Shown piece after piece: positions 1 through 9,415 of a stretch of 64,000 nucleotides of DNA. The position numbers were made by a program, and so were the translations under genes. Under the pieces are notes generated by a model. That model had not been told where the DNA came from. It searched no databases and saw only the letters and a program-made list of their open reading frames with translations. The stretch comes from Mycoplasmataceae bacterium (lineage in GTDB: Bacteria; Bacillota_I; Bacilli_A; Mycoplasmatales; Mycoplasmoidaceae): assembly GCA_029009155.1 (NCBI GenBank), contig JAQXJX010000021.1, positions 62,001 through 126,000 on the forward strand, in the 5' to 3' direction. Each line of letters begins with the position of its first letter. Positions within the stretch are counted from its first letter, which is position 1.

Positions 1-1736
1 TAGCACAAAAAACAAGTGATAATGTACAACAAAAACAACTTGCTTTTGGTCAAAAACCTAAAGCCTTATCTTGAAATAAAGATGTTTCATTTTCAGGAAA
101 TGTCTTTAATTTAGTTAGAAAAGGTATTAGAGGATTTGCAAATATCTTTATTCCTTTAATTCCAATTTTCATTGGTGGTGGTTTTTGTTTAGCACTTAAA
201 GCTTTAATTGGCTCATGCATAAATAATGCTACAACTGGTTTTGGTGCTGATCTAGCATATTTCTTTAATATGGCTGGAGGAATGATTTTTAGTTCATTAC
301 CAATTTTTGCTGGATACACATGTTCTAAACAATGAGGTGGAAACCCATGATTTGGAGCTGCAATTGGTGCAGTTCTAATTTCACCTGACATTATAAATTC
401 ATGAAGCTTACAAGCTAATGGTTTAGTATACTTACCTATTGGTTCTGATGCTAGTCGTGTAGATTATGTAATAGCATTTTTAAAACAATTATCAGGTTCA
501 GATGATTGAAGAAATGCTCAATCTGCTTTTGTCCAACAATTTAATCAATTACATTGGAGTGAATTAGAATCAGCACTTGCAAATAATCAAATTTCTGATG
601 CTCTATGACAAGATTTCAATAATTGAAAAATATCTTCAGGTGAATCATTAGGTTCACTATTAAGTGGTGTTAAAATAGTAAGAGTATTGTTTTCTTCATG
701 CTCATTCTTTTCTCTTAAATTAATTGGTTATCAAGGTCAAGTATTTACAATCATATTAGTTAATGCTTTTGCTGTTAATGTTGAAAAACTATTAAAGAAA
801 GTTATTCCTGATTGTGTTTCATTAGTATTTAATCCATTATTGATAATTAGTTCATCTATTTGAATGGCATTTTGAGTAATTGGACCATTTGGAAGATGAA
901 TTAGTGATGGTGTAGCTTTCATATTCAGCTCATTATTCAAATATACAAACTATGGATATGGTATTGGTATTGGTGGTGCTATATTAGCCTTCTTATACTC
1001 TCCATTAGTAATGACTGGTTTACATCAAGGTATGTTACCGGTAAAAGCAACAATCATTTCAATGCAAGGTGTTGATTATACAACTCCTATTGAAATATGT
1101 TCAAACTGCTCACAAGGTATTGCTGCTTTAGTTCTTCTATTATTTGTTGTAAAATCAAAAGAAAAATTACGTGGACAAATGATTTCTGGAGGAATTTCTG
1201 CAAACTTTGGAATCACAGAACCAGCAATCTTTGGTATTACATTACAATGTAAACATGCTTTCTTAGCAGGTATGATTGGTGCAGCGTTTGGAGGATGATG
1301 AGTAGGTATGACACAAACATTAGCTAATACTATTGGTATCTCATCATGATTAGGATTAGTACAATTCTCACCATTTGAACCAACTGAATCTATTCAAATT
1401 TGATGAAACTCATTATCATGAACTCCAGTATTACAAAATATTCCACCAATGTTTAATATGTTAATAGCATTATTAATAGCTGTATTTGCAACTTCATTAA
1501 TGACTATTATCTTATCAGCAACAAAATTTGGTAAAAAACAAATTGCTGAATATTCTCAAACAAATGATCAAACTCAATTTGCATTATGACTTGATAAAAT
1601 TTTGAAGAAAAATAAAGGACCTAAAGCTCCAACTAGTGCAAATAATAAGTCTTCATCAAGTAAGAATGAACAAAATAATGTAGTGCAAACAAGTAAAAAC
1701 ATGTTTTCATTAAACATGAGAATAAGAGGATTTTAA
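1..1736 (+). CDS. PTS sugar transporter EIIC (EIIBC), 3' part
   Basis: Membrane permease subunit of a phosphotransferase system that imports and phosphorylates a sugar. The start lies before the window. Reading UGA as Trp gives one open frame with many hydrophobic segments. The Glc-superfamily EIIC hallmark GITEPAIFGI is encoded near 1210-1240, preceded by GLHQGMLPVK near 1017, a pattern seen in the glucose/beta-glucoside/trehalose-sucrose EIIC group. No EIIB or EIIA motif is visible in the part present; EIIB could lie upstream. The C-terminus ends in a polar Lys/Ser/Asn-rich tail of about 55 residues. The next gene starts 3 bases after the stop, so they are probably co-transcribed. Sugar specificity cannot be decided here. 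Confidence 0.85.
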
Positions 1737-1738
1737 TT

Positions 1739-2140
1739 ATGGAAGAAATAAAAACAAATAATGTAACTAATAATCCACCAAAAACAGATAATGTTAAAAA
1801 AACTGATTCTTCAAAAAATAAATCTAAAAAAATATCATTAATTTTTAACTACATTGTAAAGCATCGTTTTTGAATAACAGTTATTTCTTTATTGATATTC
1901 TCAATTATTTGTTTTGCATTGGTTGGATATTATGGAAAATATTTATTTAATCCAATCCCAGATGCTGCTACAACAAATCCTGAAACATATTTTTCAATGT
2001 CATGGTGAAGAATGTACTTTATTATGTCTGTTTTATTTGCTCTAATTGCTATCTATATGATTTTTAAAAAATATTGAAAAGGTTTTAAATCATTGTTTAA
2101 ACATAAAACAAAAACTAAAACAGAAAAATCAGATAAATAA
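1739..2140 (+). CDS. Hypothetical small membrane protein
   Basis: A 133-residue protein starting 3 bases after the PTS gene stop, so likely translated from the same mRNA. It has a polar Asn/Lys-rich N-terminus of about 38 residues, a first membrane segment around residues 45-68, a second around 86-104 and a Lys-rich C-terminus. UGA Trp codons occur inside. I do not recognise a family. The position suggests an accessory protein of the sugar transporter, which is inference only. A terminator follows directly. Confidence 0.7.
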
Positions 2141-2141
2141 G

Positions 2142-2166
2142 GAAGCAAAACATTGCTTCTTTTTTA
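2142..2166 (+). terminator. Rho-independent terminator after PTS operon
   Basis: Stem GAAGCAA (2142-2148) pairs with TTGCTTC (2153-2159) around a 4-base loop and is followed by a T run. It ends the PTS/membrane-protein transcript. Confidence 0.85.
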
Positions 2167-2187
2167 TTTGTATAATGTTTTTTACTT

Positions 2188-2589
2188 ATGAAAAAGAAAT
2201 TAATATTTAGTTTAATTGTTACATTTTTACTTGCTTTAAGCATTTTACTGACTGTTGCATTATTTTATGCTTTTTCAAACCAAACTTCATTGTTAACAAC
2301 AACATTAAGTGAAGAATCTATTCAAAAAATTTGAGGTTTGGAATGATACTGATGATTATTAATAGCTACTGGTGCTGCTTTTGTTCTATTTTTAATTGTT
2401 TCTTTTATATTTAAACTTTTTGGAAAACTATTCAAAATTATTTTGATATTAGGAATACCTGCTTTGATTGCTATGGGTGTTAGTTTTCCATTCATTCATA
2501 GAAATAATCAAAAGCAAAATTCGACTATTCATGAAACATCACTAACTTTAACAAAGCAAAATACAGAAGATAATTCTAACAAGATTTAG
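2188..2589 (+). CDS. Hypothetical membrane protein
   Basis: A 133-residue protein beginning MKKKLIFSLIV. It has an N-terminal hydrophobic segment (about residues 5-27) and two more (about 52-75 and 80-100), separated by a short Ser/Thr/Glu loop. The C-terminal 30 residues are polar. Two UGA-Trp codons lie just before the second membrane segment. No recognised family. It stands alone between two terminators. The start is the first ATG after the upstream terminator; no good Shine-Dalgarno sequence is visible. Confidence 0.6.
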
Positions 2590-2627
2590 TTTTTTGCATA
2601 GATAACAAATTTTAAAACAAACAAAAT

Positions 2628-2661
2628 ATAAGACATTAATGTGTGGTCTTATATTTTTTTT
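2628..2661 (+). terminator. Rho-independent terminator
   Basis: ATAAGAC (2628-2634) pairs with GTCTTAT (2646-2652), followed by A and a run of T. Ends the gene at 2188-2589. Confidence 0.8.
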
Positions 2662-2870
2662 ATTGTTGTATGAAAATGTATCTTTAAATAGTATATTGCT
2701 ATGGTGTTATATTTGGTAACATGAAAATGATTCAAATTTAATAAGATAAAACTCTAATAAATAGTTATCTACTTTTTGTTATTATTTATTTAAATCAAAA
2801 TTTACATAGTAAATATAAAAAAATATATTTCTTTCAAAAATTATTTTTTCTCATATAATTATGTCTTGGA

Positions 2871-3058
2871 ATGACATCTGCAAAAATGTGATTCTAAATA
2901 TTAACAAACATATAGATATGAAAAAAATACAAACAATCAAAAACAATAGATTTAAATTATCTAACATTGTTAGGTTATTTGTTTGTGCATTTAAGCAAAA
3001 TTATAAGCACATCTATTTATTTTATATGTTTGATGTTGCAGGTCATATAACTAATTAA
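2871..3058 (+). pseudogene. Small repeat-element ORF, frame-disrupted copy
   Basis: Homologous to the 67-residue ORF at 21086-21289. The shared protein part is NKHIDMK near the middle, SNI-x-RLF, and the ending AGH-x-TN. In this copy the A run after ATGACATCTGC is two bases shorter and further indels follow. Translation from the equivalent ATG (2871) therefore stops after 8 codons, and only the part from ATG 2918 (46 residues) stays in the conserved frame. The ATG at 2861 cannot be a start because it overlaps the -10 box. It is either a decayed copy or uses an internal start without a Shine-Dalgarno sequence. Confidence 0.4.
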
Positions 3059-3091
3059 GTTTAATAAACATTTTGTAAATATAGATTATTT

Positions 3092-3143
3092 AAAAGTTTA
3101 GTGATACTTAATTAGAATAAAAAAAGTAAAACTAAACTTTTTT
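3092..3143 (+). terminator. Terminator of repeat element copy A
   Basis: AAAAGTTTAGT (3092-3102) pairs with ACTAAACTTTT (3131-3141), with an inner TACTT/AAGTA pairing and a T tail. The same hairpin is conserved in copy B. Confidence 0.8.
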
Positions 3144-3204
3144 GATATTGATATTCTATATGTTAGTTAAAAATATAAATAATAAAAAATAGGAATTATT
3201 AAAC

Positions 3205-4169
3205 ATGAAACTTAAAAAAATACTACCATTATTTTCATATGGATTACTACAATTGGAATAGTAACCCCAACATTGGTAAATATTAGTAACTCAAAAAATA
3301 TTAAAACTAATATTATTAATAATGAGACATTATTTACATCAAATTCATCTGAAACTAAAGTAAATTATGATGAACTTGAAATTGAGTGAAATAATTATCA
3401 AGAACACAAATCACTATGTAATATGTACTATGATAATGACAATAAATTGACTTTAGATCAAATTCAAAAAATAACAGATTTACAAAATAATTACATTAAC
3501 ATATTCAAAATTAATAATTATTCATTAGAACAAATTAAATTTTATATGTGTGAAAATTTTCCACAATATAAAGAAGAATATAAAAAAAGCGTAAAAACTA
3601 TTAATTTCAATATAAATTGAATTAATAATGAAGTAAGTGACACCAATTTATTTTTTAAAATATCTTCTTCAGATGAAGAAAAAATTCAAAGTAAAAAAGA
3701 TGAATTAAAGAGAAGTGTTCCAGATTTAGAAAGTCATAGATCTAAATATATTATTTGATGTTCAATTGCTTCTGCAGCAGCTGCAGGGTTCTTTGCTGCC
3801 GCCTTTTGAACTTTCGGAGCTACTATTCCTTTTGGTGTAGCAGCAACACAAGCTGCCACTCAGTTTGGAATAGGTCAAGACTTGTTAAAAAAAGAAATAG
3901 ATGCAATAAATGAACTAGTTGATATAAATATAATTCAACTTATATATCGTTTGAATGATATTAAAAATATTGCTAATCTTACACAAGATATAATACATCA
4001 ATTTAATAAACTAATTGGTCTACTAAATTTGGTATCTTGAATGATTGGCCCAGTAGGGACTATTATTAGTATTGCTAATTCTGCTTGATTTAAAATATTT
4101 AAATTTGTCTTCAAAAGATTTTTAGATCACATGTTTTTTATAGTAAATTTCTTTGATAATTTGAAATAA
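3205..4169 (+). pseudogene. Secreted/membrane protein gene with frameshift in the signal peptide
   Basis: ATG at 3205 has AGGAA nine bases upstream and begins MKLKKILP, but this frame stops after 18 codons. The long open frame is offset by one base and continues to 4169 (about 310 residues). Adding one A to the A7 run at 3212-3218 would join them into a protein starting MKLKKNTTIIFIW, a normal signal-peptide shape. The rest is a polar region (about residues 40-165), a Lys/Glu region, a long Ala/Gly-rich hydrophobic segment (SAAAAGFFAAAFW) and a second hydrophobic segment near the C-terminus. No family recognised. A phase-variable tract, a real null allele or a sequencing error are all possible. 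Confidence 0.55.
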
Positions 4170-4192
4170 TATTAAAAGGAATTTTTAGTAAC

Positions 4193-4912
4193 ATGCAAAT
4201 TTTTGGTTTTTTAGTGTTTTTTCTTGTGATTATTTTTTATTTGAATTTAGAAATTCACTATACTTTTGCAGAAAATAGAATTGTTAGAAAATTTAAAAAA
4301 AGCAAAAACAAATCATTAATAAAAAATATATTAAGTGGTGATGCAAAAAGTTATATTTGCGTTTTATTTAAATACTCTTATGGATTAATAATTGATTTAA
4401 TCATATTTACATTATCTTCCATCATTAGCTGATTTTTTTATATTTGTTTTATGTTTGATTTTAAATGATCATGAATATTATTACTCGCTATTGTTTTGTA
4501 TTCACTTCTTTTAGTTTATTTCTCAATAAGAGTGTTTTCTAAAAAATATAAACTTTACTATATTAGAAAAAGAATTAAATTTATTAATAAAGTAATTACT
4601 GATAAAACATCCGGTAATTTTAATAAAAATATTAATTTAAGTTTAATCAATGAAAGTTTAATTAAATTTAAATTAATTGAACTTAATCCAACATCTAAAT
4701 ATGATAAAAAGTATGTAAGAAAGATTAATAGCGTTTTTGATAAAGTTAATGAATTATTAAAAGAAAATGATCAAGAAATGCTTTTACCTTATATGATGCA
4801 ATTTTGTTACTACATAATCATTTATCAAAATGGTAATAATAATGAATTAAATAAGTATGTTAGTTCTATTCCCAATTTCTTTAGTTTTAATGATGAAACT
4901 AGCAGTGTATAA
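4193..4912 (+). CDS. Hypothetical membrane protein
   Basis: A 239-residue protein with an N-terminal membrane segment (residues 3-18), two more around 66-85 and 90-110 (through two UGA-Trp codons), and a mainly helical polar C-terminal half rich in Lys, Asn and Ile. AAAAGGA lies 14 bases upstream of the ATG. It follows the frameshifted gene by 23 bases and precedes another membrane protein by 20 bases, so the three probably form one unit. The layout (membrane N-terminus, helical C-terminus) resembles the next gene, but I see no clear sequence match and no known family. Confidence 0.65.
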
Positions 4913-4932
4913 ATAAGAGATATTATTGAATT

Positions 4933-5595
4933 ATGAATAAAAATGAAATTATTGTATTAACTTGCATATTGATTGGAACATTAATAAATGCTTTTGTTAT
5001 TTTTCTTTACTTAAAAAATAAAAGAAGACTTATTTTGCTTTCAAAAAAGAAATCAAAATATTTATCAAACAAAGCTATTGATGTTTTCTTTATTGATGGA
5101 ACTTATTTTCCTTTTAAAGAACTTATAATTAGAGCATTTATTATTGCGATAATTATAAGTTCTATATCATCGGTTTTATTTTCAAATCTAGTTATGGGAA
5201 TATCTAATAAAACATGGTTTAAAGTTTTATTAGTTAGTTTTGATGTTATTTTATCTTTTACATGCTTTTTAATAGGTATTGTTTATGATATTGATTACAA
5301 AAAATGAGGTAGTAAAGTTGAAAGAGTTAATATTAATGAACAAGATTTTAAGAAGTTTATTAATGATCTTCTTCAATATAAACTAAATAGCAACTCATTG
5401 AATAAGAAACTTAATAAACTTTATAAAATGAAATATTTAAGTGATAGACATTGTGCTGAAAATACTATTTCATTATTAGGTTCATTAATTAGTTTTACTA
5501 ATAGTAAAGAGAATTACTTCTTAGATAATGTTAATAAAAATAAGAAACAAGAATTTATTAAAAGCATTGATTCATTTTATTCTTCAATAATTTAA
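4933..5595 (+). CDS. Membrane protein, paralogue of the gene at 21514-22179
   Basis: A 220-residue protein: N-terminal membrane segment (about 5-27), a conserved motif SKYLSNK-x-IDVFF near residues 42-54, two further membrane segments (about 63-85 and 98-118), and a helical cytosolic-type C-terminal domain with QEFIK near the end. The minus-strand gene 21514-22179 encodes a protein of almost the same length with the same motif order, so these are members of one lineage-specific family. Both lie close to a copy of the repeat element. Function unknown. Confidence 0.7.
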
Positions 5596-5675
5596 TAAAG
5601 AAGAAGTTATAAGGTGTATTATCTAAACTGTTTTTACAACAATGCATAAAATTAAAATTTTATTATTTTTAATTG

Positions 5676-5681
5676 TATAAT
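5676..5681 (+). promoter_or_regulatory. -10 box of the infC-rpmI-rplT operon
   Basis: TATAAT preceded by TTG one base upstream. Transcription would start near 5688, giving a leader of about 160 bases before infC. Confidence 0.65.
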
Positions 5682-5687
5682 GCTTTT

Positions 5688-5849
5688 GTTATAAAAGAAA
5701 GTAGTATACACTCACCTGATCTCACAATAGAGTTGGGTAAAAAAAGCTTTTAGATTTTATTAATCTAACATCGTATTTACTTTTTTAATGTAAAACGGTG
5801 TTTTTTTATAACAAATAGTGAATAAAACAAAGGTAACAACAAGTAATAG
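5688..5849 (+). promoter_or_regulatory. Structured leader upstream of infC (attenuator type)
   Basis: The long untranslated leader holds a GC-richer conserved-looking stretch (5700-5738), a hairpin TTAGATT/AATCTAA (5750-5756 with 5762-5768) and then a terminator-like hairpin directly before infC. The infC-rpmI-rplT operon is known in Firmicutes to be repressed by ribosomal protein L20 binding its leader. The order of parts here fits such a switch, but I cannot show an L20 site from sequence alone. Confidence 0.5.
5768..5807 (+). terminator. Terminator-like hairpin inside the infC leader
   Basis: ACATCGTATTTAC (5768-5780) pairs imperfectly with GTAAAACGGTGT (5790-5801), followed by seven T. 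It lies 43 bases before the infC start, so it is probably a conditional attenuator. Confidence 0.6.
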
Positions 5850-6371
5850 ATGGATATTAAAAGATTAATTAATAATCAAATCCGTGATCATGAATTAAAT
5901 GTAATTGATGAAAATGGAAAAAACTTAGGTAAAATGTCAAAGCGTGATGCTTTGGCATTAGCTGAAGAAAGAGGATATGATTTAGTTCTAATCAATCCTG
6001 CAAGGCAAAGTGGACAATTATCAATTGCTAAGATTGCAGATTATGGCAAAATGCTATATGAGCAAAAAGTTAGAGAACGTCAATCAAGAAAAAATCAAAA
6101 TGTAGTTAAGGTTAAAGAAATTAAAGTAAAACCTCAAATTGCTGAAAATGATTTAAAATGAATGGCAAAAAATGCTATAGGTTGATTAACTGATGGTAAC
6201 CAAGTTAAATTTAAAATTAAGGCTTATGGTCGTATTGGAGCAAAGCAAGAATTAATAAATGAAACTTATGAAAAATTTTTATCATTAGTTGGTACAATTG
6301 GTAAAGTTCAATCACCATTAAAGAAGGTTACACCTGTTTTATACGAAGCTACTATTATTAAAAATAAATAG
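5850..6371 (+). CDS. infC: Translation initiation factor IF-3
   Basis: A 173-residue protein, the normal IF-3 length. It keeps the 30S subunit free and checks start-codon/initiator-tRNA pairing. The N-domain starts [17 protein letters not shown] and carries [16 protein letters not shown]. The C-domain follows a Lys-rich linker and two UGA-Trp codons. An in-frame TAG lies immediately before the chosen ATG, so translation cannot start further upstream. AAAGGT lies about 17 bases upstream, an unusually distant and weak Shine-Dalgarno, consistent with translational control. First gene of the infC-rpmI-rplT operon. Confidence 0.95.
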
Positions 6372-6379
6372 GAGAGTTT

Positions 6380-6574
6380 ATGGCAAAGATTAAACAAAAA
6401 ACTAAACGTGCTTATGCTAAACGTGTAAAAATTACTGGAACTGGTAAAGTAATGAGCAAACATGCAAACCGTTCACACTTAGCACACAACAAATCAACTA
6501 AACAAAAAAGACATTTAAAGAAAGATGTTGTAATGAAAAAATCAACATTAAAAACTTTAAAATATGCACTTTAA
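6380..6574 (+). CDS. rpmI: 50S ribosomal protein L35
   Basis: A 64-residue very basic protein with the L35 pattern: [15 protein letters not shown], then TGTGKV, and [17 protein letters not shown]. It is a component of the large ribosomal subunit. AGGAG lies 6 bases upstream of the ATG. It sits 8 bases after infC and 15 bases before rplT, the standard gene order. Confidence 0.95.
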   Translation: MAKIKQKTKRAYAKRVKITGTGKVMSKHANRSHLAHNKSTKQKRHLKKDVVMKKSTLKTLKYAL

Positions 6575-6589
6575 TAAGGAGAATAGAAT

Positions 6590-6949
6590 ATGAGAGTAAA
6601 AGGTGGATCAACAACTCGTCAAAGACGTAAAGCAATGAAAAGACGTGTAGAAGGTTCTTGAGGAACTAGACATACATCTTTCAAAATTGCTCATCAAACA
6701 TTTATTCAAGCGCAAGAATACGCTTACAGAGACCGTAAAAACAAAAAACGTGATTTCCGTAAATTATGAATTGCTCGTATTAATGCTGCATGCCGTCCTT
6801 TAGACATTACTTATTCACAATTAATTAATGGTTTAAAGAAACAAAATGTTGCTATTAACCGAAAAATGTTATCAGAATTAGCAATTAGTCAACCAGATGA
6901 ATTTAAACTAATTGTTGAAGTAGCTAAGCAAGCTAAAACAGCTAAGTAA
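6590..6949 (+). CDS. rplT: 50S ribosomal protein L20
   Basis: A 119-residue basic protein, the normal L20 length, starting [16 protein letters not shown]. It binds 23S rRNA early in 50S assembly and in related bacteria also represses its own operon through the leader. Conserved [19 protein letters not shown] lies in the middle. AAGGAG is 10 bases upstream of the ATG. Trp occurs as UGA. Last gene of the operon, followed by a strong terminator. Confidence 0.95.
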
Positions 6950-6954
6950 TTAAG

Positions 6955-6993
6955 AATAAGAAGGAGTTTACAATAAGCCCTTCTTATTTTTTT
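6955..6993 (+). terminator. Terminator after rplT
   Basis: AATAAGAAGG (6955-6964) pairs with CCTTCTTATT (6979-6988) and runs into T7. Confidence 0.85.
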
Positions 6994-7039
6994 GTAATAT
7001 TTTTACAATTATGTATAAATATTAAGAATGAGGTATTAT

Positions 7040-7534
7040 ATGAAGCTGGACTTATCAAACATATTTAATGAACAAAAACAATTAGACTTAAAGATTCAAA
7101 AAAATCATAATGTGAGTTATGATATGGTGTCAAACAAACTAATTGTTGCTTTAGCAGTAGAATTAGGCGAATTAGCAAATGAAGTTAGATGTTTTAAATT
7201 TTGATCTTTTAAACCTGCTAGTTCAAAGGAAACAATTATTGAAGAATATGCTGATGGAATTCATTTCATCACATCAATTTCAATTATGCATTCAATCTCT
7301 CCTATTTTTGAAGTTTCCCATGAAGTTTGTAAATTGGATAATGAACAACTATCATGTAAGTTTAAAGAATTATTTGATTTAATATCCACATTAAACAACC
7401 CTGCTGACATTAAAATTTGATATGTAAAATATATTGAATTAGGTTTTGCTTTAGGTTTTGACATTAATGACATCATTGAAGCTTACCAAGTTAAACATCA
7501 AAAAAATATTGATCGTCAAAATAATAATTATTAA
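7040..7534 (+). CDS. Dimeric (MazG-like) dUTP diphosphatase
   Basis: A 164-residue all-alpha protein of the type-2 dUTPase family. It hydrolyses dUTP to dUMP, keeping uracil out of DNA and supplying dUMP to thymidylate synthase. The metal-binding helices are visible: AVELGELANEVRCFKFW (about residues 42-58) and EEYADGIHFI (about 68-77). These match the E-x2-E ... E-x2-D pattern of the all-alpha NTP pyrophosphatases. Four bases separate it from the next gene. Thymidylate synthase, DHFR and dCMP deaminase, also in this window, complete the dTMP pathway. Confidence 0.85.
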
Positions 7535-7537
7535 TCA

Positions 7538-8245
7538 ATGATTAAAAAACACGCTAATTTTAATAGTGAATTTATGACAGGATATGTAGACAATCAACCT
7601 GTTACTTTTAAGGTTATAACTACTAATAGCAGGAGTATTTGCTTTAAAATTGATAATAAAAGCAAAGAGATTGTTTTGCATAAAGGTTATTATTGTTCTG
7701 ATGATTTTGTTTCTAAATACATAACTAAATATTTACCTAAATATTACAAATCAAGTTTAGATTACAAAAATCATAATGTTAATGCAATATGCAATGATTA
7801 TTTAACTATTTTTACTAATAAATACCCAATTAAAAAAATTAAATCTAATCACAAAAATTATTATGAGATATTAAATAACACAATTTATATGCATTTAACT
7901 AATGATGATAATCAAGCAAAAGTAGTAAAAAAGATTTATGAAGATTTAGCTGCACCATTTATCATAAAAAGAACTCAATATTGAGCAAAAAAAATGAATT
8001 CTTTGGTGAAAAAAATTATCTTCAAAAATATTAATTATGCTTTTGCTTATTATCGTTATTCAGATAACTCAATAACTTTTTCTTTAAGGTCTGCTTGTTG
8101 TTCACTTGATGCATTTGATTATTTAATCATTCATGAATTATCTCACTATTTTTACCACAACCATAAAACAGAATTTTGAAATAAAGTAGCAGAATTCTGC
8201 CCAAATTATAAAGAACTTGATAAAAAGCTTAAACAATATCAATAA
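7538..8245 (+). CDS. YgjP-like M48-type metallopeptidase-fold protein
   Basis: A 235-residue protein whose C-terminus carries the zinc motif HELSHYFYHNH followed by F-x-N-x-V-AEFCPNYKELDK. This matches the YgjP/DUF45 family (HELxH plus a downstream H and the W/CP-x-Y ending). The N-terminal part is Lys/Asn-rich and poorly conserved. Family members are usually described as predicted metal-dependent hydrolases; their cellular substrate is not settled. It follows the dUTPase by 3 bases and is probably co-transcribed with it. Confidence 0.75.
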
Positions 8246-8284
8246 TATTTTTAGAATAATTTCTTCTCTTGTTTTTTAGCCAAC

Positions 8285-8314
8285 TAATTAATAAAAATAT
8301 TTTAATTATTTTTT
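8285..8314 (+). terminator. Possible terminator before pheS
   Basis: TAATTAA (8285-8291) pairs with TTAATTA (8302-8308), followed by T-rich sequence. All A/T stem, so weak. Confidence 0.4.
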
Positions 8315-8378
8315 AATACTTAATATTGTTAAAATATTTAATACATATATTTAATTAATTAGTTTAACAGGGAATTAT

Positions 8379-9413
8379 ATGAATAGTATTATTAGTAAAA
8401 AAACTCAGCTTTTAAAGGAATTAAAAGAAAAATTAGTTAAATGTAATAGTATTAATGATTTAACAATCATTAAAAATACATTTATTAATAACAACATTAC
8501 TCCTTTATATGCTCAATTAAAAAAAGTTGCTAAAGAAGAAAAACATGATTTTGGAGCAGCAATTAACAACTTTAAAAATGAAGCTCTTGAGTTGTTTAAT
8601 TCCTTTATTGAACAAATAGAATTAAAAGAAGATGATAGTAAGCATCAACCTAAATTTGATTTGAATATCAATTCTGCAAATTACTCAAAAGGTAGCTTAA
8701 CTGCTATTACTATTATGACTAAAGAAATTCTTGATTTTTTTAGTAAACTTGATTTTCAAATTGTTAACGGTAGTGAAATCACATCAGTTAAATACAATTT
8801 TGATTTTTTAAACGTTCCACTTGATCACCCAGGACGTCAAACAAGCGAATCTTTCTACTTTAATCCAACAACAATGTTGCGTGGACATTGTACAGCATCA
8901 ACAGCAGAACAATTGGTAAAACAACATAAACAAGAAAAAATTAAAGTATTAACTTATGGTAATGTTTACCGTAATGATGATGATGATGCAACACACTCTC
9001 ACCAATTTACTCAAGTTGATCTAGTTTGAGTTGAAGAAGGATTATCAGTTGCAAATTTAAAATGATTATTAAGTTCAATGCTTAAATATCTTTATGGTGA
9101 TAAAGTAAAAATTAGATATCGTTTATCATTCTTCCCATTTACTGAACCATCAATTGAAGCAGATATTGCTTGCCCATATTGTGGTGGTAAAGGATGTCCA
9201 GTTTGTAAAAAAACAGGATGAATTGAAGTATTAGGAAGTGGTATGTTAGCTCCTAATGTAATGGCTGCTGCAGGAGTTAATGTAAAATCAGGAATTGCAT
9301 TTGGTATTGGTATTGAACGTTTAGTAATGATTAAGTACGGTATCAAAGACATTAGAGATGTATACACTAATGACTTTAGATTTTTAAATCAATTTAAACA
9401 GGAGAATAAATAG
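8379..9413 (+). CDS. pheS: Phenylalanyl-tRNA synthetase alpha subunit
   Basis: A 344-residue class II synthetase subunit that forms an alpha2beta2 enzyme with PheT and charges tRNA-Phe. An N-terminal coiled-coil region (1-85) is followed by the catalytic core. Motif 2 lies around [20 protein letters not shown]. Near 9170-9220 is a GGKGCPVC segment. Motif 3 [14 protein letters not shown] is close to the end. Only 2 bases separate it from pheT. No T-box stem is evident in the 130-base upstream gap. Confidence 0.95.
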
Positions 9414-9415
9414 TT

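Larger units (their letters stand above)
2826..3143 (+). repeat. Dispersed promoter/small-ORF/terminator element, copy A
   Basis: Closely matches the minus strand of 21002-21345. Shared parts in order: a T-rich stretch, a TCATATAAT box (-10 TATAAT at 2854-2859), GGAATGACATCTGC, a conserved block around ACAAACATATAGATATG, a short ORF ending in AGH-x-TN, and a terminator hairpin. Copies differ by substitutions and small indels. A related promoter part also occurs before the membrane-protein gene that ends at 22179. The stretch 2662-2825 before the element is AT-rich and holds no gene that I can see. Confidence 0.75.

Noticed and set aside
2861-3058. 65-residue ORF starting at ATG 2861
   Set aside because: The ATG overlaps the -10 box, so it could not be in the mRNA; the homologous copy starts in a different frame.
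9092-9367. 91-residue minus-strand ORF within pheS
   Set aside because: Antisense to the conserved pheS motif 3 region; no independent support.
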